Counted from the stretch's first letter, positions 35,901 to 44,854 are shown. The stretch is DNA of 53,226 bases from Rhodospirillales bacterium (GCA_014323865.1 JACONG010000017.1:1-53226); one strand, 5' to 3'. Translations and numbers: made by a program. The notes: a model not told the origin generated them from the letters alone.

Positions 35901-36189
35901 GGAACTCCAGCGTGATTTCGCCCTCGTTCTGCCTGGCGCGCGCCAGAAGCCGCGTCATGCCCTCAATGCCGGCGAGCACCTCTTCCTGCGGCAGGATGAT
36001 CTCGCGCTCGACCTCGGCCGGTGCCGCACCCGGCCAGTTCGTCCCGATCGTGATGACGGGTCGGTCGACGTCGGGCACGAGCTGGATCGGGATGGTGTGG
36101 AGAGCAACGGCACCGAACAGCAGCACCATCAGAACCGCCGCGATGACGGCGACCGGCCGTTCGATCGCGAGCCGGATCAGCTCCTTCAC
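32998..36189 (-). CDS. RND-family efflux transporter, HAE1/AcrB type
   Basis: 1063 residues from GTG 36189. It opens with IERPVAVIAAVLMVLLFGAVA, the first membrane helix, and has two large periplasmic loops and about twelve helices. Characteristic stretches include PDVDRPVITIGTNWPGAAPA, helix 4 with GLAFAVGMVVDAAIVVLENI (the aspartate region for proton relay) and the late LGFVILIGIVVNNAILLVHQ. It exports hydrophobic toxic compounds across the envelope with an adaptor and an outer-membrane channel. The adaptor stop and this start overlap by 4 bp. No outer-membrane factor is in the window. Confidence 0.95.
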   Translation of the reverse strand: MKELIRLAIERPVAVIAAVLMVLLFGAVALHTIPIQLVPDVDRPVITIGTNWPGAAPAEVEREIILPQEEVLAGIEGMTRLLARARQNEGEITLEFQVGTDMDKAFLLVSNRLDRVSGYPEEVYEPVLDTASSEDTPIAWFNLIRLPGNERPMYEYADFIDDVVADRLKRVPGVADAVRWGGAEREVRVEVSPGNLSRYGLTVPDVVSALREADSTATAGYVDEGKRRYTVRAEGEFQSLDDIRDVVVLSSEDDDSGRLARVTVGDIADVSFAYKDITTFFRFNGEPAISMRANRESGANVIATMDGIRAAVDELNAFDLPNAGLELVQVYDETVYIEDSIDLVTNNIWVGGLLAAIVLLAFLRSPRATLIISIAIPVSVIGSFVAMAALGRSINVISLAGLAFAVGMVVDAAIVVLENIYRLREQGMPARKAAFEGARQVWGAIMVSALTTVMVFVPILVMQMEAGQVFRDIAVAISVSVILSLLVAVTLIPALCSRLFARIEDRNRLRVPPLDRFAAVISAGLRGFARNVARNRAVAAATIVAIIGTAVAMTIVFLPKLEYLPDGNRNFISGWVSPPSGYNLSIMDEIATRVEDATRPYWKVSHDEEIALHPDGQAIFDRFYFGSGAGWTWIGGAAVDGDLVRELIPIMRDTLADEPGTHSFFRQPSIFGRGLGGNRSVDLDISGPDLGVLAEVASEARGRILEEFGAFEGVQIRNRPSVSSGVPEIRVVPDRLRLADNGITAQDLSMGIDAFNSGLRVKEISLEGREIDLTLTGPDNHIVETQGIGKLPIVNHDGLIIPVSSLADVMVTIGPGEIRRLEQNRTVTLVVNLPPGIPLETGIEMIQVRVIDAMREAGLPQGVQLRLAGTADKLTATWDAMVVNLLIALVIVYLVMAVLFESFLHPLIVMIAVPVAAAGGVLGLLVLNIFQTQPLDMLTMLGFVILIGIVVNNAILLVHQTRHHMREDGMAADAAIGEAVRNRIRPIFMSTLTSVFGMVPLVLFPGAGSELYRGLGSVVVGGLSLSAVLTLTLVPPLLGLVLRLTESLPDIGSAVDAGREPAE

Positions 36190-37328
36190 TGCGAAACCTC
36201 GACCACGGCACCGTCCCACAGGTATTCGTTGCCGCGCACCACGGCCAGATCGCCGGCATCAAGGCCATCCAGGACAACAAACCTGTTTCCGAGTCCAGCC
36301 CCGAGGGCGACCGTGCGATCGACCACCTTCCACTCCTGCGTTTCCGCGTCCTGCCGGGCGACGAACACCGTCGTCAGCCGCGCGGATCGTATCACGGCAT
36401 CCTTGTGGACCGTGATCACGTCCGCTTGTGGGCCGGCAGGCACATGGAGGCTGACGGACTGGCCCTCGGCCAGCGTGCCTTCGATGACGTCCCAGGCCGG
36501 GGTGAAGCGAACCAGACGGGTCCGCGCCTGCGGGTCTTCCGACACACCGACGGCACGCACGAAGGCTTCCGCATGGGAACCATTGTCGAGCACGATCCGG
36601 ATGACCGTGCCCGGCACCAACCCATCGATCCGGTTGGACGGCACATCGGCCTCGATCTCGATCCATCCGTCGTTGAGCAGAGTCACCGCGGCCTCACCCA
36701 CATCGATGTAGGCGCCCACCTCGGTGTGCCGCCGGATAACGACGGCATCATAGGGTGCCACGATCGTGGCGTCGGCCAGCTCGTCCTCCATCAGTGCGAG
36801 ATTGGCCTCGGCACTGAACAGGTCGGCCCGGGCCTGGGCGACGCCGGCTTCACCAATCGCCACATTCTGCAGACTGTCCTCGTAGCGTGCCTGGGAAAAC
36901 GCTGCCGATTCCGTCAGGCTCTCCAGCCGTTCAAGCTCCTGCCTGGCAAGCGCCAGTTCCGCACGGGCCACACCCACCTGGGCTTCGGCACTGGCGACTT
37001 CGGCAAGCCGTAGATCGCGCGACAGCGTCAGACGATCGGTTTCGAGCTGGACAAGGGTTTCGCCGGCGGCGACCCGGTCGCCGATCTCGACAAACACCTC
37101 GCCCACGGCCCCTTCGGACTGCGCTGCCACGACACCGGACTGGCGCGAAACAAACCGCCCGATGACAGTTGCCGTTTCGACAATCGCATCCCGGGACACC
37201 GCATCGACCACCACGGCAACCGCATCCTGGCCGCGCGCGTCGGTCGGAAGGGCGGCGGCCAGGGCCGTGAGAGCGGCGCAAAGGGTCAGACCCCTTAGAT
37301 CCATGATGCTCGATGTGTACGCCTGCAT
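36186..37328 (-). CDS. RND efflux periplasmic adaptor (membrane fusion protein)
   Basis: 380 residues. After a signal-like segment (LTLCAALTALAAALPTDARG), the lipoyl halves (SEGAVGEVFVEIGDRVAAGE and ADATIVAPYDAVVIRRHTEV) flank a coiled-coil hairpin rich in Ala/Glu/Arg, followed by the beta-barrel and membrane-proximal domains. This is the HlyD/AcrA design. It joins the RND pump to an outer-membrane channel. Start M at 37328 is chosen as the first Met before the signal; 37304 is an alternative. It is translationally coupled to the pump gene. Confidence 0.92.
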   Translation of the reverse strand: MQAYTSSIMDLRGLTLCAALTALAAALPTDARGQDAVAVVVDAVSRDAIVETATVIGRFVSRQSGVVAAQSEGAVGEVFVEIGDRVAAGETLVQLETDRLTLSRDLRLAEVASAEAQVGVARAELALARQELERLESLTESAAFSQARYEDSLQNVAIGEAGVAQARADLFSAEANLALMEDELADATIVAPYDAVVIRRHTEVGAYIDVGEAAVTLLNDGWIEIEADVPSNRIDGLVPGTVIRIVLDNGSHAEAFVRAVGVSEDPQARTRLVRFTPAWDVIEGTLAEGQSVSLHVPAGPQADVITVHKDAVIRSARLTTVFVARQDAETQEWKVVDRTVALGAGLGNRFVVLDGLDAGDLAVVRGNEYLWDGAVVEVSQ

Positions 37329-37426
37329 GAGGTTCTCACGACCCGAACGAAACCCGGGCGTTAATGTTATACGCAAGAACAGATCAATCCCTACGCTTCG
37401 TCAGCAAGTTTTTCAGGAGTTCGCAC

Positions 37427-38371
37427 ATGACGACTTACTTTTACACGCATGAAGCGTGTTTACGTCACGATACCGGACCGCATCATCCGGAACGGATCGA
37501 CCGGCTGCATTCCGTGCTGAGCAGGCTGGAGGACCATGACTTCGATCCCCTCGTGCGACACGAGGCACCGGAGGCGCCGCGCGACCGCATCGCCCTGGCG
37601 CATCCGCGCGCCTATGTCGATGCCGTGCTCGACGCCATTCCCGCCGAGGGTCACCGCCACCTCGATCCCGACACGGTCATCTCGCCCGGCTCCGGGGAGG
37701 CGGCGCTGCGGGCCACCGGCGCCCTCGTTGCGGCGGTCGACGCCGTGATCGGCGGCAAGGCGGACAACGCCTTCTGCGCCGTCCGCCCGCCCGGCCATCA
37801 TGCCGAACCGCAGCGGCCCATGGGCTTCTGTCTGTTCAATTCCGTGGCCGTCGGCGCCGAACATGCGCGCGACCGACACGATCTAGCGCGTGCAGCGGTG
37901 ATCGACTTCGACGTCCATCACGGCAACGGCACCCAAGCCATGTTCTGGAGCGACGAGGGCCTCCTTTACGCCTCGACGCATCAGTTCCCGCACTATCCGG
38001 GCACCGGCGCGGCCGACGAGACCGGCGCCCACGGCAATATCGCCAATGCACCCCTGGCACCGGGATCGGGCAGCGATGCCTTCCGCAAGGCCTTCGAACG
38101 GACAGTCATTCCCGCTCTCGATGCCTTCCGCCCCGAAATCGTCTTCATTTCAGCGGGATTTGACGCCCATGAGCGTGATCCCCTCGCCGACATCAACCTC
38201 AACGAGGAAGATTATGCCTGGGCGACCGATCAACTCCTTGCGGTGGCCGATACCCACGCCGCCGGACGCGTTGTTTCCGTGCTCGAAGGGGGGTATGACC
38301 TGCAGGCACTAGGGGCAAGCGCGGCCGCACATGTGTCGCGCCTGATGGCGGCAGGCAACGGGGACGGATGA
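37427..38371 (+). CDS. Histone deacetylase-like amidohydrolase
   Basis: 314 residues. The class II HDAC/acetylpolyamine amidohydrolase core is intact: HHPERIDRLHSVL, VRPPGHHAEP (the catalytic His pair), GFCLFNSVAVGAEHAR, the zinc site IDFDVHHGNGTQ and ISAGFDAHERDPLA, and the final EGGYDLQALG. Bacterial members remove acetyl groups from polyamines, acetoin-type compounds or proteins; the true substrate is not known. AGGAG eight bases before ATG 37427 supports the start. It overlaps xseB by a few bases and heads the isoprenoid gene set. Confidence 0.92.
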   Translation: MTTYFYTHEACLRHDTGPHHPERIDRLHSVLSRLEDHDFDPLVRHEAPEAPRDRIALAHPRAYVDAVLDAIPAEGHRHLDPDTVISPGSGEAALRATGALVAAVDAVIGGKADNAFCAVRPPGHHAEPQRPMGFCLFNSVAVGAEHARDRHDLARAAVIDFDVHHGNGTQAMFWSDEGLLYASTHQFPHYPGTGAADETGAHGNIANAPLAPGSGSDAFRKAFERTVIPALDAFRPEIVFISAGFDAHERDPLADINLNEEDYAWATDQLLAVADTHAAGRVVSVLEGGYDLQALGASAAAHVSRLMAAGNGDG

Positions 38372-38622
38372 TGGCGAAGGCGGACACGCACGACGACATC
38401 AAGAAGATGAGCTTCGAGAAGGCCATGGCCGAGCTCGAGGCTATTGTCGAACGGCTCGAGAGCGGCGATGCCAAGCTCGATGATGCGATCGGCGCCTATG
38501 AGCGCGGCGCGGCGCTGAAGCAGCATTGCGAAGCCAGGCTGCGCGAGGCCCAGGACAAGGTGGAAAAGATTCGGCTTGCCGCCGACGGCACCGTCAGCGC
38601 CGAACCGACGGAGATCGAATGA
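38371..38622 (+). CDS. xseB: Exodeoxyribonuclease VII small subunit
   Basis: 83 residues (ATG 38371; 38368 also possible). The helical XseB pattern is clear: MSFEKAMAELEAIVERLESG then KLDDAIGAYERGAALKQHCE and ARLREAQDKVEKI. It pairs with XseA, encoded elsewhere, to trim single-stranded DNA. It is coupled on both sides: it overlaps the HDAC-like stop and its own stop overlaps the ispA start (ATGA). Length is normal. Confidence 0.95.
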   Translation: MAKADTHDDIKKMSFEKAMAELEAIVERLESGDAKLDDAIGAYERGAALKQHCEARLREAQDKVEKIRLAADGTVSAEPTEIE

Positions 38623-39533
38623 GCGTCACCGCCGTCATGGACCGACCTGTCGACATCGGCGACGTGCTCGTTGCAAACGCCGACCGAGTCGAGGCCATGC
38701 TCGACCGCTTGTTGCCCGCTGGCGAAGGCCCCGAACGCCCGCTGCTTGAGGCCATGCGTTACGCCTGCCTGAACGGTGGAAAGCGCCTGAGGCCCTATCT
38801 GGTGACGGCGACGGCGGCGCTCTTCGATGTCGCGGATGAACATGCCCTGCGCACCGCGGCGGCCGTCGAGATGCTGCACTGCTATTCGCTGGTCCACGAC
38901 GACCTGCCGGCGATGGACGACGACGAGCTCCGGCGCGGTCGACCGACCTGTCATATCGCCTTCGACGAGGCGACGGCGATTCTTGCCGGTGACGCACTGT
39001 TGACGCTGGCCTTCGGCATCCTGGCCGATCCCGCAACGCATCCCGATGCGAGTGTCAGGATCGAGCTGGTGCGCGGGCTGACCGACGCCGCCGGCGCTCA
39101 TGGCATGGTGGTCGGCCAGATGATCGATCTGGTGGTCGAACACCGTGCGGTCGATGCCGCCACGGTGGAACGGCTCCAGGCGCTCAAAACAGGCGCCCTG
39201 ATCATGTTTTCCGCCGAAGCCGGTGCTCTGCTCGGCAAGGCGGACCCGGACGCCCATGAGGCGATCCTCTCCTATGGCCGCGATCTCGGCTTTTCCTTTC
39301 AGATCATCGACGACCTGCTCGATGAGGAGGGCGATCAGGAGGCCATGGGCAAGGCGGTCGGCAAGGACGCTGCGGCGGGCAAGGCCACCCTTGTCGCCGT
39401 TCTGGGCAAGGACGAGGCGCGTACGCGGGCCGAGACTCTCGCAGCCCGCGCTGTTGAATCTCTCGAACCGTTCGGCGAGTCTGCCGAAACCCTGCGTGAC
39501 CTGGCGCGTTTTATCGTCACGCGCCGAACCTGA
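38619..39533 (+). CDS. ispA: Polyprenyl (farnesyl) diphosphate synthase
   Basis: 304 residues. The first aspartate-rich motif DDLPAMDDDELRRGRPT and the second FQIIDDLLDEEGD bind magnesium-diphosphate, and GGKRLRPYLV binds isopentenyl diphosphate. These match IspA-type geranyl/farnesyl diphosphate synthases, which build the C15 precursor for quinones, hopanoids and undecaprenyl phosphate. It lies between xseB and dxs as in many proteobacteria. Start ATG 38619 overlaps the xseB stop. Confidence 0.94.
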   Translation: MSVTAVMDRPVDIGDVLVANADRVEAMLDRLLPAGEGPERPLLEAMRYACLNGGKRLRPYLVTATAALFDVADEHALRTAAAVEMLHCYSLVHDDLPAMDDDELRRGRPTCHIAFDEATAILAGDALLTLAFGILADPATHPDASVRIELVRGLTDAAGAHGMVVGQMIDLVVEHRAVDAATVERLQALKTGALIMFSAEAGALLGKADPDAHEAILSYGRDLGFSFQIIDDLLDEEGDQEAMGKAVGKDAAAGKATLVAVLGKDEARTRAETLAARAVESLEPFGESAETLRDLARFIVTRRT

Positions 39534-39551
39534 CTTGAGAGCACGTCTGAC

Positions 39552-41471
39552 GTGACCATCTCCAATTCGACCCCATTGCTCGACCGCATCAAGATTCCGG
39601 CAGACATGCGCGACCTTTCGATCGAGGAGCTCAAGCAGCTTGCCGACGAATTGCGGCGCGAGACGATCGATGCGGTCTCGACCACCGGCGGCCACCTCGG
39701 TGCGGGCCTCGGCGTTGTCGAACTGACCGTCGCCATCCATCACGTCTTTGATACGCCGCATGACCGTCTGATCTGGGACGTTGGGCACCAGTGTTACCCC
39801 CACAAGATTCTGACCGGCCGACGCGACCGCATTCGCACCCTGCGCCAGGGCGGCGGCCTCTCGGGCTTCACGAAACGGGCCGAGAGCGAGTACGACCCCT
39901 TCGGCGCGGCGCACAGCTCGACATCGATTTCGGCGGGGCTCGGCATGGCGGTGGCGCGCGACCTGCAGGGCGACAGTCGTGAAGTGATCGCTGTCATCGG
40001 CGATGGCGCCATGTCGGCCGGTATGGCCTATGAGGCGATGAACAATGCCGGTGCCCGTGATTCGCGCCTGATCGTCATTCTCAACGACAACGAGATGTCG
40101 ATCGCTCCGCCGATCGGTGCGATGAGCGCCTACCTGGCCAAGATTCTTTCATCGCAGACTTACCGCTCGGCCCGTCATGTCGCCAAGGAGATCGCCGCAC
40201 GCTTCCCGAAGACCGTCGAGACCACGGCGCGCCGCTTCGAGGAGTATGCAAAGGGTATGGTAACCGGCGGCACGCTGTTCGAGGAGCTGGGCTTCTACTA
40301 CATCGGCCCGGTCGACGGGCACGATATCGAGCAGCTCGTGCCGATCCTGAAGAACCTGCGCGATACCGACGAGGACACACCAGTCCTGATCCACTGTATC
40401 ACGCAGAAGGGCAAGGGTTACGAGCCTGCCGAACAGGCCGACGACAAGTACCATGGCGTTTCCAAGTTCGACGTTATCACCGGAGCGCAGGCCAAGCCGA
40501 CACCCAAGGCGCCAAGCTACACCGGTGTCTTCGCCGAAGCGCTGATTGCCGAAGCCGAAGCCGACGAGCGCGTCTGCGCCATCACTGCGGCCATGCCGTC
40601 GGGCACCGGCCTCGACAAGTTCGCCAAGGCCTTCCCCGATCGAGCCTTCGACGTGGGCATTGCGGAACAGCACGGCGTCACGTTCGCGGCGGGTCTTGCG
40701 TCCGAGGGCTGCAAGCCCTTCGCCGCGATTTACTCGACCTTCCTCCAGCGCGCCTACGACCAGGTCATCCACGATGTGGCAATCCAGCGCCTGCCCGTGC
40801 GTTTCGCCATCGACCGCGCCGGGCTGGTCGGCGCCGACGGCCCGACCCATGCTGGCGCGTTTGATGTCGCTTATCTCGGCACCCTGCCCCATTTCGTCGT
40901 CATGGCCGCCGCCGACGAGTGCGAACTGATGCACATGGTGGCCACCGCGGCCGCTATCGACGACGCGCCGTCTGCCGTGCGTTATCCCCGCGGCGAAGGC
41001 GTAGGACTTGAGCTCCCCGAGCGTGGAACCCCCATCGAGATCGGACGGGGGAGGATCATGCGCGAGGGAACCACCATCGCCATCCTGTCGTTCGGCGCAC
41101 GCCTTCAGGAATGCCTCAGCGCCGCCGCCGAGCTGGCCACACGCGGGTTGTCGACCACGGTCGCCGACGCGCGTTTCTGCACACCGCTCGACACCGACCT
41201 GGTCGGCCGTCTCGCGCGCGAGCACGAGGTTCTGATAACGATCGAGGAAGGCTCGATCGGTGGCTTTTCGGCCCATGTTCTGAATCATCTGGCCAGGAAC
41301 GACCTGCTCGACGGCCTCAAGGTCAGGCCGATGATGCTGCCCGCGGCGTTCATCGACCAGGCCAAGCCGCGGGAGATGTACGACGAAGCGGGTCTTAATG
41401 CCCCGCAGATCGTCGAAACCGCGCTGATGGCGCTTGGCCACGACCTCTCGGAAACGCCCGCCAGGGCCTGA
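39552..41471 (+). CDS. dxs: 1-deoxy-D-xylulose-5-phosphate synthase
   Basis: 639 residues, full length. It condenses pyruvate and glyceraldehyde 3-phosphate with thiamine diphosphate, the first step of the non-mevalonate isoprenoid route. Key parts are [36 protein letters not shown], the ThDP site [18 protein letters not shown] to NDNEMSI, the glutamate in [14 protein letters not shown] and [15 protein letters not shown]. The start codon is GTG 39552, 18 bases after ispA. No disruption was seen. Its need for thiamine links it loosely to the riboswitch importer. Confidence 0.97.
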   Translation: MTISNSTPLLDRIKIPADMRDLSIEELKQLADELRRETIDAVSTTGGHLGAGLGVVELTVAIHHVFDTPHDRLIWDVGHQCYPHKILTGRRDRIRTLRQGGGLSGFTKRAESEYDPFGAAHSSTSISAGLGMAVARDLQGDSREVIAVIGDGAMSAGMAYEAMNNAGARDSRLIVILNDNEMSIAPPIGAMSAYLAKILSSQTYRSARHVAKEIAARFPKTVETTARRFEEYAKGMVTGGTLFEELGFYYIGPVDGHDIEQLVPILKNLRDTDEDTPVLIHCITQKGKGYEPAEQADDKYHGVSKFDVITGAQAKPTPKAPSYTGVFAEALIAEAEADERVCAITAAMPSGTGLDKFAKAFPDRAFDVGIAEQHGVTFAAGLASEGCKPFAAIYSTFLQRAYDQVIHDVAIQRLPVRFAIDRAGLVGADGPTHAGAFDVAYLGTLPHFVVMAAADECELMHMVATAAAIDDAPSAVRYPRGEGVGLELPERGTPIEIGRGRIMREGTTIAILSFGARLQECLSAAAELATRGLSTTVADARFCTPLDTDLVGRLAREHEVLITIEEGSIGGFSAHVLNHLARNDLLDGLKVRPMMLPAAFIDQAKPREMYDEAGLNAPQIVETALMALGHDLSETPARA

Positions 41472-41482
41472 CAACCACACCG

Positions 41483-41963
41483 ATGAGGATCGTAACGCAA
41501 CGAGGCGGCGCGGGTCCTGGTTCTGCTTGTCGGACACCAGACCGAAGCCCGCGCCGAGGATGGCATCTTCAACCTCTCCGAAGTCGATTGCCTGACGCTC
41601 GACACGTACTGGGAAGCCCGCGGCGAAGGCGAGATCGGCCTGCGCACGGTGGCCCATGTCACGATCAATCGGGTCAAGAGTCGGCTCTTCCCCGGCTCGA
41701 TCTGCGATGTCGTGGCCCAAGGCGGTCAGAACGCCCAAGGCGGTGCTTGTCAGTTCAGCTGGTGGTGCAAGGGGCTTGATGACTGACCCGGCAACATTCG
41801 CATATGGCGTGCGGCGCATTCGGTTGCCCGCCGGGTGATGCTGGGCCGCGATACCGATTCCACCGGCGGCGCACTGTGGTACAACACCGATCACGTTTCG
41901 CCCTACCGGGACGACGACGACCAACAGACCGTTCAGATCGGGCCCCACATCTTCTATCGTTGA
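41483..41963 (+). pseudogene. SleB-type cell wall hydrolase, broken by a nonsense codon
   Basis: A frame from about 41498 gives VDCLTLDTYWEARGEGEIGL then RTVAHVTINRVKSRLFPGSI and CQFSWWCKGLDD, the spore-cortex-lytic-enzyme-like (SleB/hydrolase 2) fold. It meets TGA at 41784-41786 and continues in the same frame as RVMLGRDTDSTGGALWYNTD to GPHIFYR and a stop at 41961. Relatives have an arginine near the break (DRP), so CGA to TGA is a likely cause. No start codon lies in this frame after an upstream stop; the ATG at 41483 is one base out of frame, so a 5' frameshift is also probable. Both lesions suggest a dead gene. Confidence 0.8.
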
Positions 41964-41967
41964 GGCC

Positions 41968-42717
41968 ATGGCGGCTTCCAAACGCATGCGGATCGACCAG
42001 CTGCTCGTCCAGCGCGGCCTGGCCGAGAGCCGCACCCGTGCGCAAGCGCTCGTCATGGCCGGCGTGGTCTTCTCCGGCGAGAGCCGGATCGACAAGCCGG
42101 GACAGCAGATTTCGCCCGATGCTGCCATCAACATGCGCGGGCGCGACCATCCCTGGGTCAGTCGCGGCGGCCTCAAGCTCGATCACGCCCTGCAGCACTT
42201 CGAGATCGACGTCTCGGACAAGATTGCCCTCGACCTCGGCGCCTCCACGGGCGGCTTCACCGATGTGTTGCTGAGCCGTAGCGCGGCGCGCGTCTACGCG
42301 GTCGATGTCGGCCACGGACAGCTCGCCTGGTCGCTTCGGCAGGACGAGCGTGTCGTGGTGCTGGAAAAGACCAACGTGCGCACCCTTGATGCCGCTCTCG
42401 TCCCCGACCCGCCGGAGGTCATCGTCGGCGATCTCAGCTTCATCTCGCTGACGGTTGGCCTGCCTGCCGCACTCGCGCTGGCCGCACCAGGCGCCGTGCT
42501 TGTCGTCTTGATCAAGCCGCAGTTCGAGGCCGGCGCCGATCAGGTCGGCAAGGCCGGCGTCGTACGTGACCGCGCCGTTCACGATCAGGTCTGCGAGAGC
42601 ATCCGGTCCTGGCTGTCAGACGAGAGCGGCTGGACCGTTCTGGGCATCACCGACAGCCCCGTCACCGGTGCCGCCGGCAACCGCGAGTTCCTGATCGCAG
42701 CCAGCAAGCCTGCCTGA
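41968..42717 (+). CDS. tlyA: TlyA-family rRNA 2'-O-methyltransferase (hemolysin A family)
   Basis: 249 residues. An S4 RNA-binding domain (MRIDQLLVQRGLAESRTRAQ, to about residue 65) precedes an FtsJ-like Rossmann methyltransferase. SAM binding is through ALDLGASTGGFTDVLL, and the catalytic K-D-K-E set includes the lysine in VVLIKPQFEAG. TlyA methylates ribosomal RNA cytidines and affects capreomycin sensitivity; the haemolysin name is historical. The start follows the broken sleB gene by four bases. It normally ends this isoprenoid block in relatives. Confidence 0.93.
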   Translation: MAASKRMRIDQLLVQRGLAESRTRAQALVMAGVVFSGESRIDKPGQQISPDAAINMRGRDHPWVSRGGLKLDHALQHFEIDVSDKIALDLGASTGGFTDVLLSRSAARVYAVDVGHGQLAWSLRQDERVVVLEKTNVRTLDAALVPDPPEVIVGDLSFISLTVGLPAALALAAPGAVLVVLIKPQFEAGADQVGKAGVVRDRAVHDQVCESIRSWLSDESGWTVLGITDSPVTGAAGNREFLIAASKPA

Positions 42718-42945
42718 AGCCATGGCTTCGTTGCACAACCGCCAGAACGACACGTTCTCGAAGAACTGTCGCAGTGTCTCGGCGGCAGGCGCGACAAGAT
42801 CAACAGGCTTGTCGTACTCGATGCATCAGCAGGCCTCGCGCGAGGCTTCCAGAAGACCGCGCATAACATCGTGCTCGTTGTACATCCTGGCCTCGGACAT
42901 CTCCTGTCCGCGCGCCGCTACCCCGCCGATGCCGTCGCCGGTCAT
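42718..42945 (-). pseudogene. Decayed gene coupled to the dioxygenase gene
   Basis: An ATG at 42945 overlaps the dioxygenase stop (ATGA) and reads MYNEHDVMRGLLEASREAC after 20 codons, then meets TGA at 42828-42826. The frame continues with YDKPVDLVAPAAETLRQFFE and then NVSFWRLCNEA before running into the tlyA gene on the other strand. It looks like the start of a once longer operon member that lost its end. Family not recognised. Confidence 0.5.
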
Positions 42946-43811
42946 AAGGCCGCCTTCAGATAATCGTCGATCCAGGCGCTGCGACGACCGTCTTCGGTCC
43001 ACAGGATCGGGAAATGGTTCTCGTCCATCAGGCGTACGCCGTCACGGCGCATGTAGCGGCCGTAGACCGGGCCGATCCCGACATTGATGTGTTCCGGTAC
43101 ATACTCGGTTTCCGACGAGATGCAGTGCACCACCAGCGAGCGCCGCGGGTTGCCGCTCCGGTTGGGACCGGAGCCGTGCCAGGTCAGGCCATGGTGGAAC
43201 GAGCCCGATCCCCTCTTCACGACGATCGGCACGATTTCAGGGTCTTCGATCCCCTCCGCATCTGCGGCCTTGCGCATGAACTCCTGATAGTCCTCCGGGC
43301 CGTGGAACTCACCCTCGGGCGGTGACACCGCCCATTTGTGCGAGCCCGAGACCACTTCCATCGTGCCGCCGTCGGCAGCCGTATCGTCCAGCGCGATCCA
43401 GCAAGAGAGTATCTCCTGAGGATTCATCCACGGCAGATAGGCCGCATCCTGATGCATGCCCAGGGAGCGGGTACCGGCCGGCTTCCACAAGACATTGTCG
43501 ACGAACACGCGCGCGCCGGGCCAACCGGCAAGCTGGGCGCAGGCGCGTCCGATGTCCTCGCGCAGGACGGTGCGCGCCACCGTCAGGTTGCCTTTCCATC
43601 CGCAGCAGATCTGGCGCGTCAGGCTGGGATCGCTCTTGCCCTCCTGCCAGTTCACCTCGTCGGGGAACACGCCGGTCTCGAAGTTACCCCTGAACATCTG
43701 TTCGTAACTCTCGCGGGTCGCGTCGATGGTCGCATCGTCCACGAAGTTCTCACCAAACACGAAACCGTCGTTTCGGAAGCTGTCAATCTGGTCCCGGGTC
43801 AATGTGAACAT
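42942..43811 (-). CDS. Phytanoyl-CoA dioxygenase-like Fe(II)/2-oxoglutarate oxygenase
   Basis: 289 residues. It starts FTLTRDQIDSFRNDGFVFGE, typical of the PhyH family. Iron ligands are the HQD pair in GMHQDAAYLPWM and a histidine near HHGLTWHGSGPN, with the 2-oxoglutarate arginine in NPRRSLVVHCIS. Substrates range from fatty acyl-CoA to ectoine and small metabolites. The neighbours cannot settle this because they are broken. GGAGGA before ATG 43811 is a strong start. This gene is intact although the genes on either side in the same direction have decayed. Confidence 0.9.
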   Translation of the reverse strand: MFTLTRDQIDSFRNDGFVFGENFVDDATIDATRESYEQMFRGNFETGVFPDEVNWQEGKSDPSLTRQICCGWKGNLTVARTVLREDIGRACAQLAGWPGARVFVDNVLWKPAGTRSLGMHQDAAYLPWMNPQEILSCWIALDDTAADGGTMEVVSGSHKWAVSPPEGEFHGPEDYQEFMRKAADAEGIEDPEIVPIVVKRGSGSFHHGLTWHGSGPNRSGNPRRSLVVHCISSETEYVPEHINVGIGPVYGRYMRRDGVRLMDENHFPILWTEDGRRSAWIDDYLKAAL

Positions 43812-43821
43812 GGCGTCCTCC

Positions 43822-43926
43822 TCAGGGCAGGCAGTCGATGCAACTCTCGAGGTCCCAGTTGCTGACCTCGGCGTTGAAGCGGTCCCATTCGTCGCGCTTG
43901 TATTCGCCATGGATTTCGTAGAGCTC
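43822..43926 (-). pseudogene. C-terminal remnant of a glutamine synthetase-like gene
   Basis: About 34 codons read ELYEIHGEYKRDEWDRFNAE then VSNWDLESCIDCLP and stop. The end of glutamine synthetase-fold enzymes (including type III and gamma-glutamylmethylamide synthetase) has this shape: a charged helix, then a V-S/T-x-W-(E/D) segment. All the rest of the gene is missing. It is in frame with, and immediately after, the stop of the GMC remnant upstream. Confidence 0.6.
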
Positions 43927-44431
43927 TCAGGTGCAATACTTATCCTCGACGCAAAGCTTCAGAACGCGGGCGCCTGTCACCACGGTGATGTTACGACGAC
44001 GCCGTGCCGGCATGAGATAGGCGTTCGACGCCGAATGGCGCAGCGGGAAGCTGTGGTCATGGGTGTATTGCGACAGCCCGAAGCCTTGCTGCCGCGTTCC
44101 GTTGCAGTCGTTGGTGACGAGGTTGCCGAGCTCGCGGCCTGCCTTGATGAGGGCGATGTAGAGCGGGTTGTCGTCGCGCCCCGGCACCGTGCCCAGCGGA
44201 CCGCCGGTCCCGCGCCGCACGTTTCCCGGCCCCTTCCAGTTCCCCGACTTGCGGAAACAAGGCAGCACATCGTCGAACGACCCGCCGCGGCAGCCGATCT
44301 GGGTCCACTCGTCGTAGTCACGCCCGTGACCCCGGACACAAAGCTGCCCGTTGATCAACGCGGTCGGCCAGAACACATCCGGCGGAGCCGGCACCGACGA
44401 TGATCACGTCGTTGTCGCGCGCGAGGTTCAT
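43927..44431 (-). pseudogene. Remnant of a GMC (choline dehydrogenase-type) oxidoreductase with an internal deletion
   Basis: From ATG 44431 the frame gives NDVIIVGAGSAGCVLADR, the FAD-binding start of GMC flavoproteins. A second frame then gives INGQLCVRGHGRDYDEWTQ, FDDVLPCFRKSGNW, GTGGPLG and NAYLMPARRRRNITVVTGAR, the next conserved GMC segments. In an intact gene some 70 residues separate these two parts; here they abut out of frame. The sequence ends at a stop (43927) with the C-terminal two thirds missing. It starts two bases after the HIT gene stop, so it was once an operon member. Confidence 0.8.
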
Positions 44432-44433
44432 GA

Positions 44434-44844
44434 TCAGGCGGCGTCGAGACGCCCGAGGACATCGGCGATCAGCCCAGCGGCCACATTGTCACCATAAGGT
44501 TCGGCCTGGCCGGCTCCCCAGACCGGCCCAGGCCAGGCCAGATCGCCCTCGTGCCGCGCAATGACGTGGATGTGGAGCTGGCGCACGCTGTTGCCGAGCG
44601 CGGCGACATTCATCTTGTCGGCAGCAGCGACTTCCCGCAGGACCCGCGTGGCACGATCGATCTCCTCGGTCAGCAGGCGGCGTTCGTCGCCCTCAAGATC
44701 GATCAGTTCCACGAGCCCCTCACGCTTCGGCACCAGAATCAGCCAAGGGAAACGGCTGTCGTTCATCAGCCGCACGGTGCAGAGGTCAAGATCGCAGACG
44801 GCATGGGTGTCTGTATCAAGCTTGGGGTCGAGCGCGAAGGCCAT
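44434..44844 (-). CDS. HIT-family protein
   Basis: 136 residues from ATG 44844. The histidine triad is QLHIHVIARHEGD, the nucleotide-binding catalytic motif of HIT hydrolases/transferases. An N-terminal stretch (CTVRLMNDSRFPWLILVPKR) matches the family's first strand pair. It probably acts on nucleotide conjugates such as AMP-lysine or dinucleoside polyphosphates. The frame is open further upstream, but that part reads the decayed aldehyde dehydrogenase fragment. The gene is intact amid decayed neighbours. Confidence 0.9.
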   Translation of the reverse strand: MAFALDPKLDTDTHAVCDLDLCTVRLMNDSRFPWLILVPKREGLVELIDLEGDERRLLTEEIDRATRVLREVAAADKMNVAALGNSVRQLHIHVIARHEGDLAWPGPVWGAGQAEPYGDNVAAGLIADVLGRLDAA

Positions 44845-44854
44845 GGCTGATTGT

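Noticed and set aside
41483-41963. Alternative genetic code to explain in-frame stops
   Set aside because: hsdM has TAG and the hydrolase has TGA, while many intact genes in the window end with each of these codons, so reassignment does not fit.
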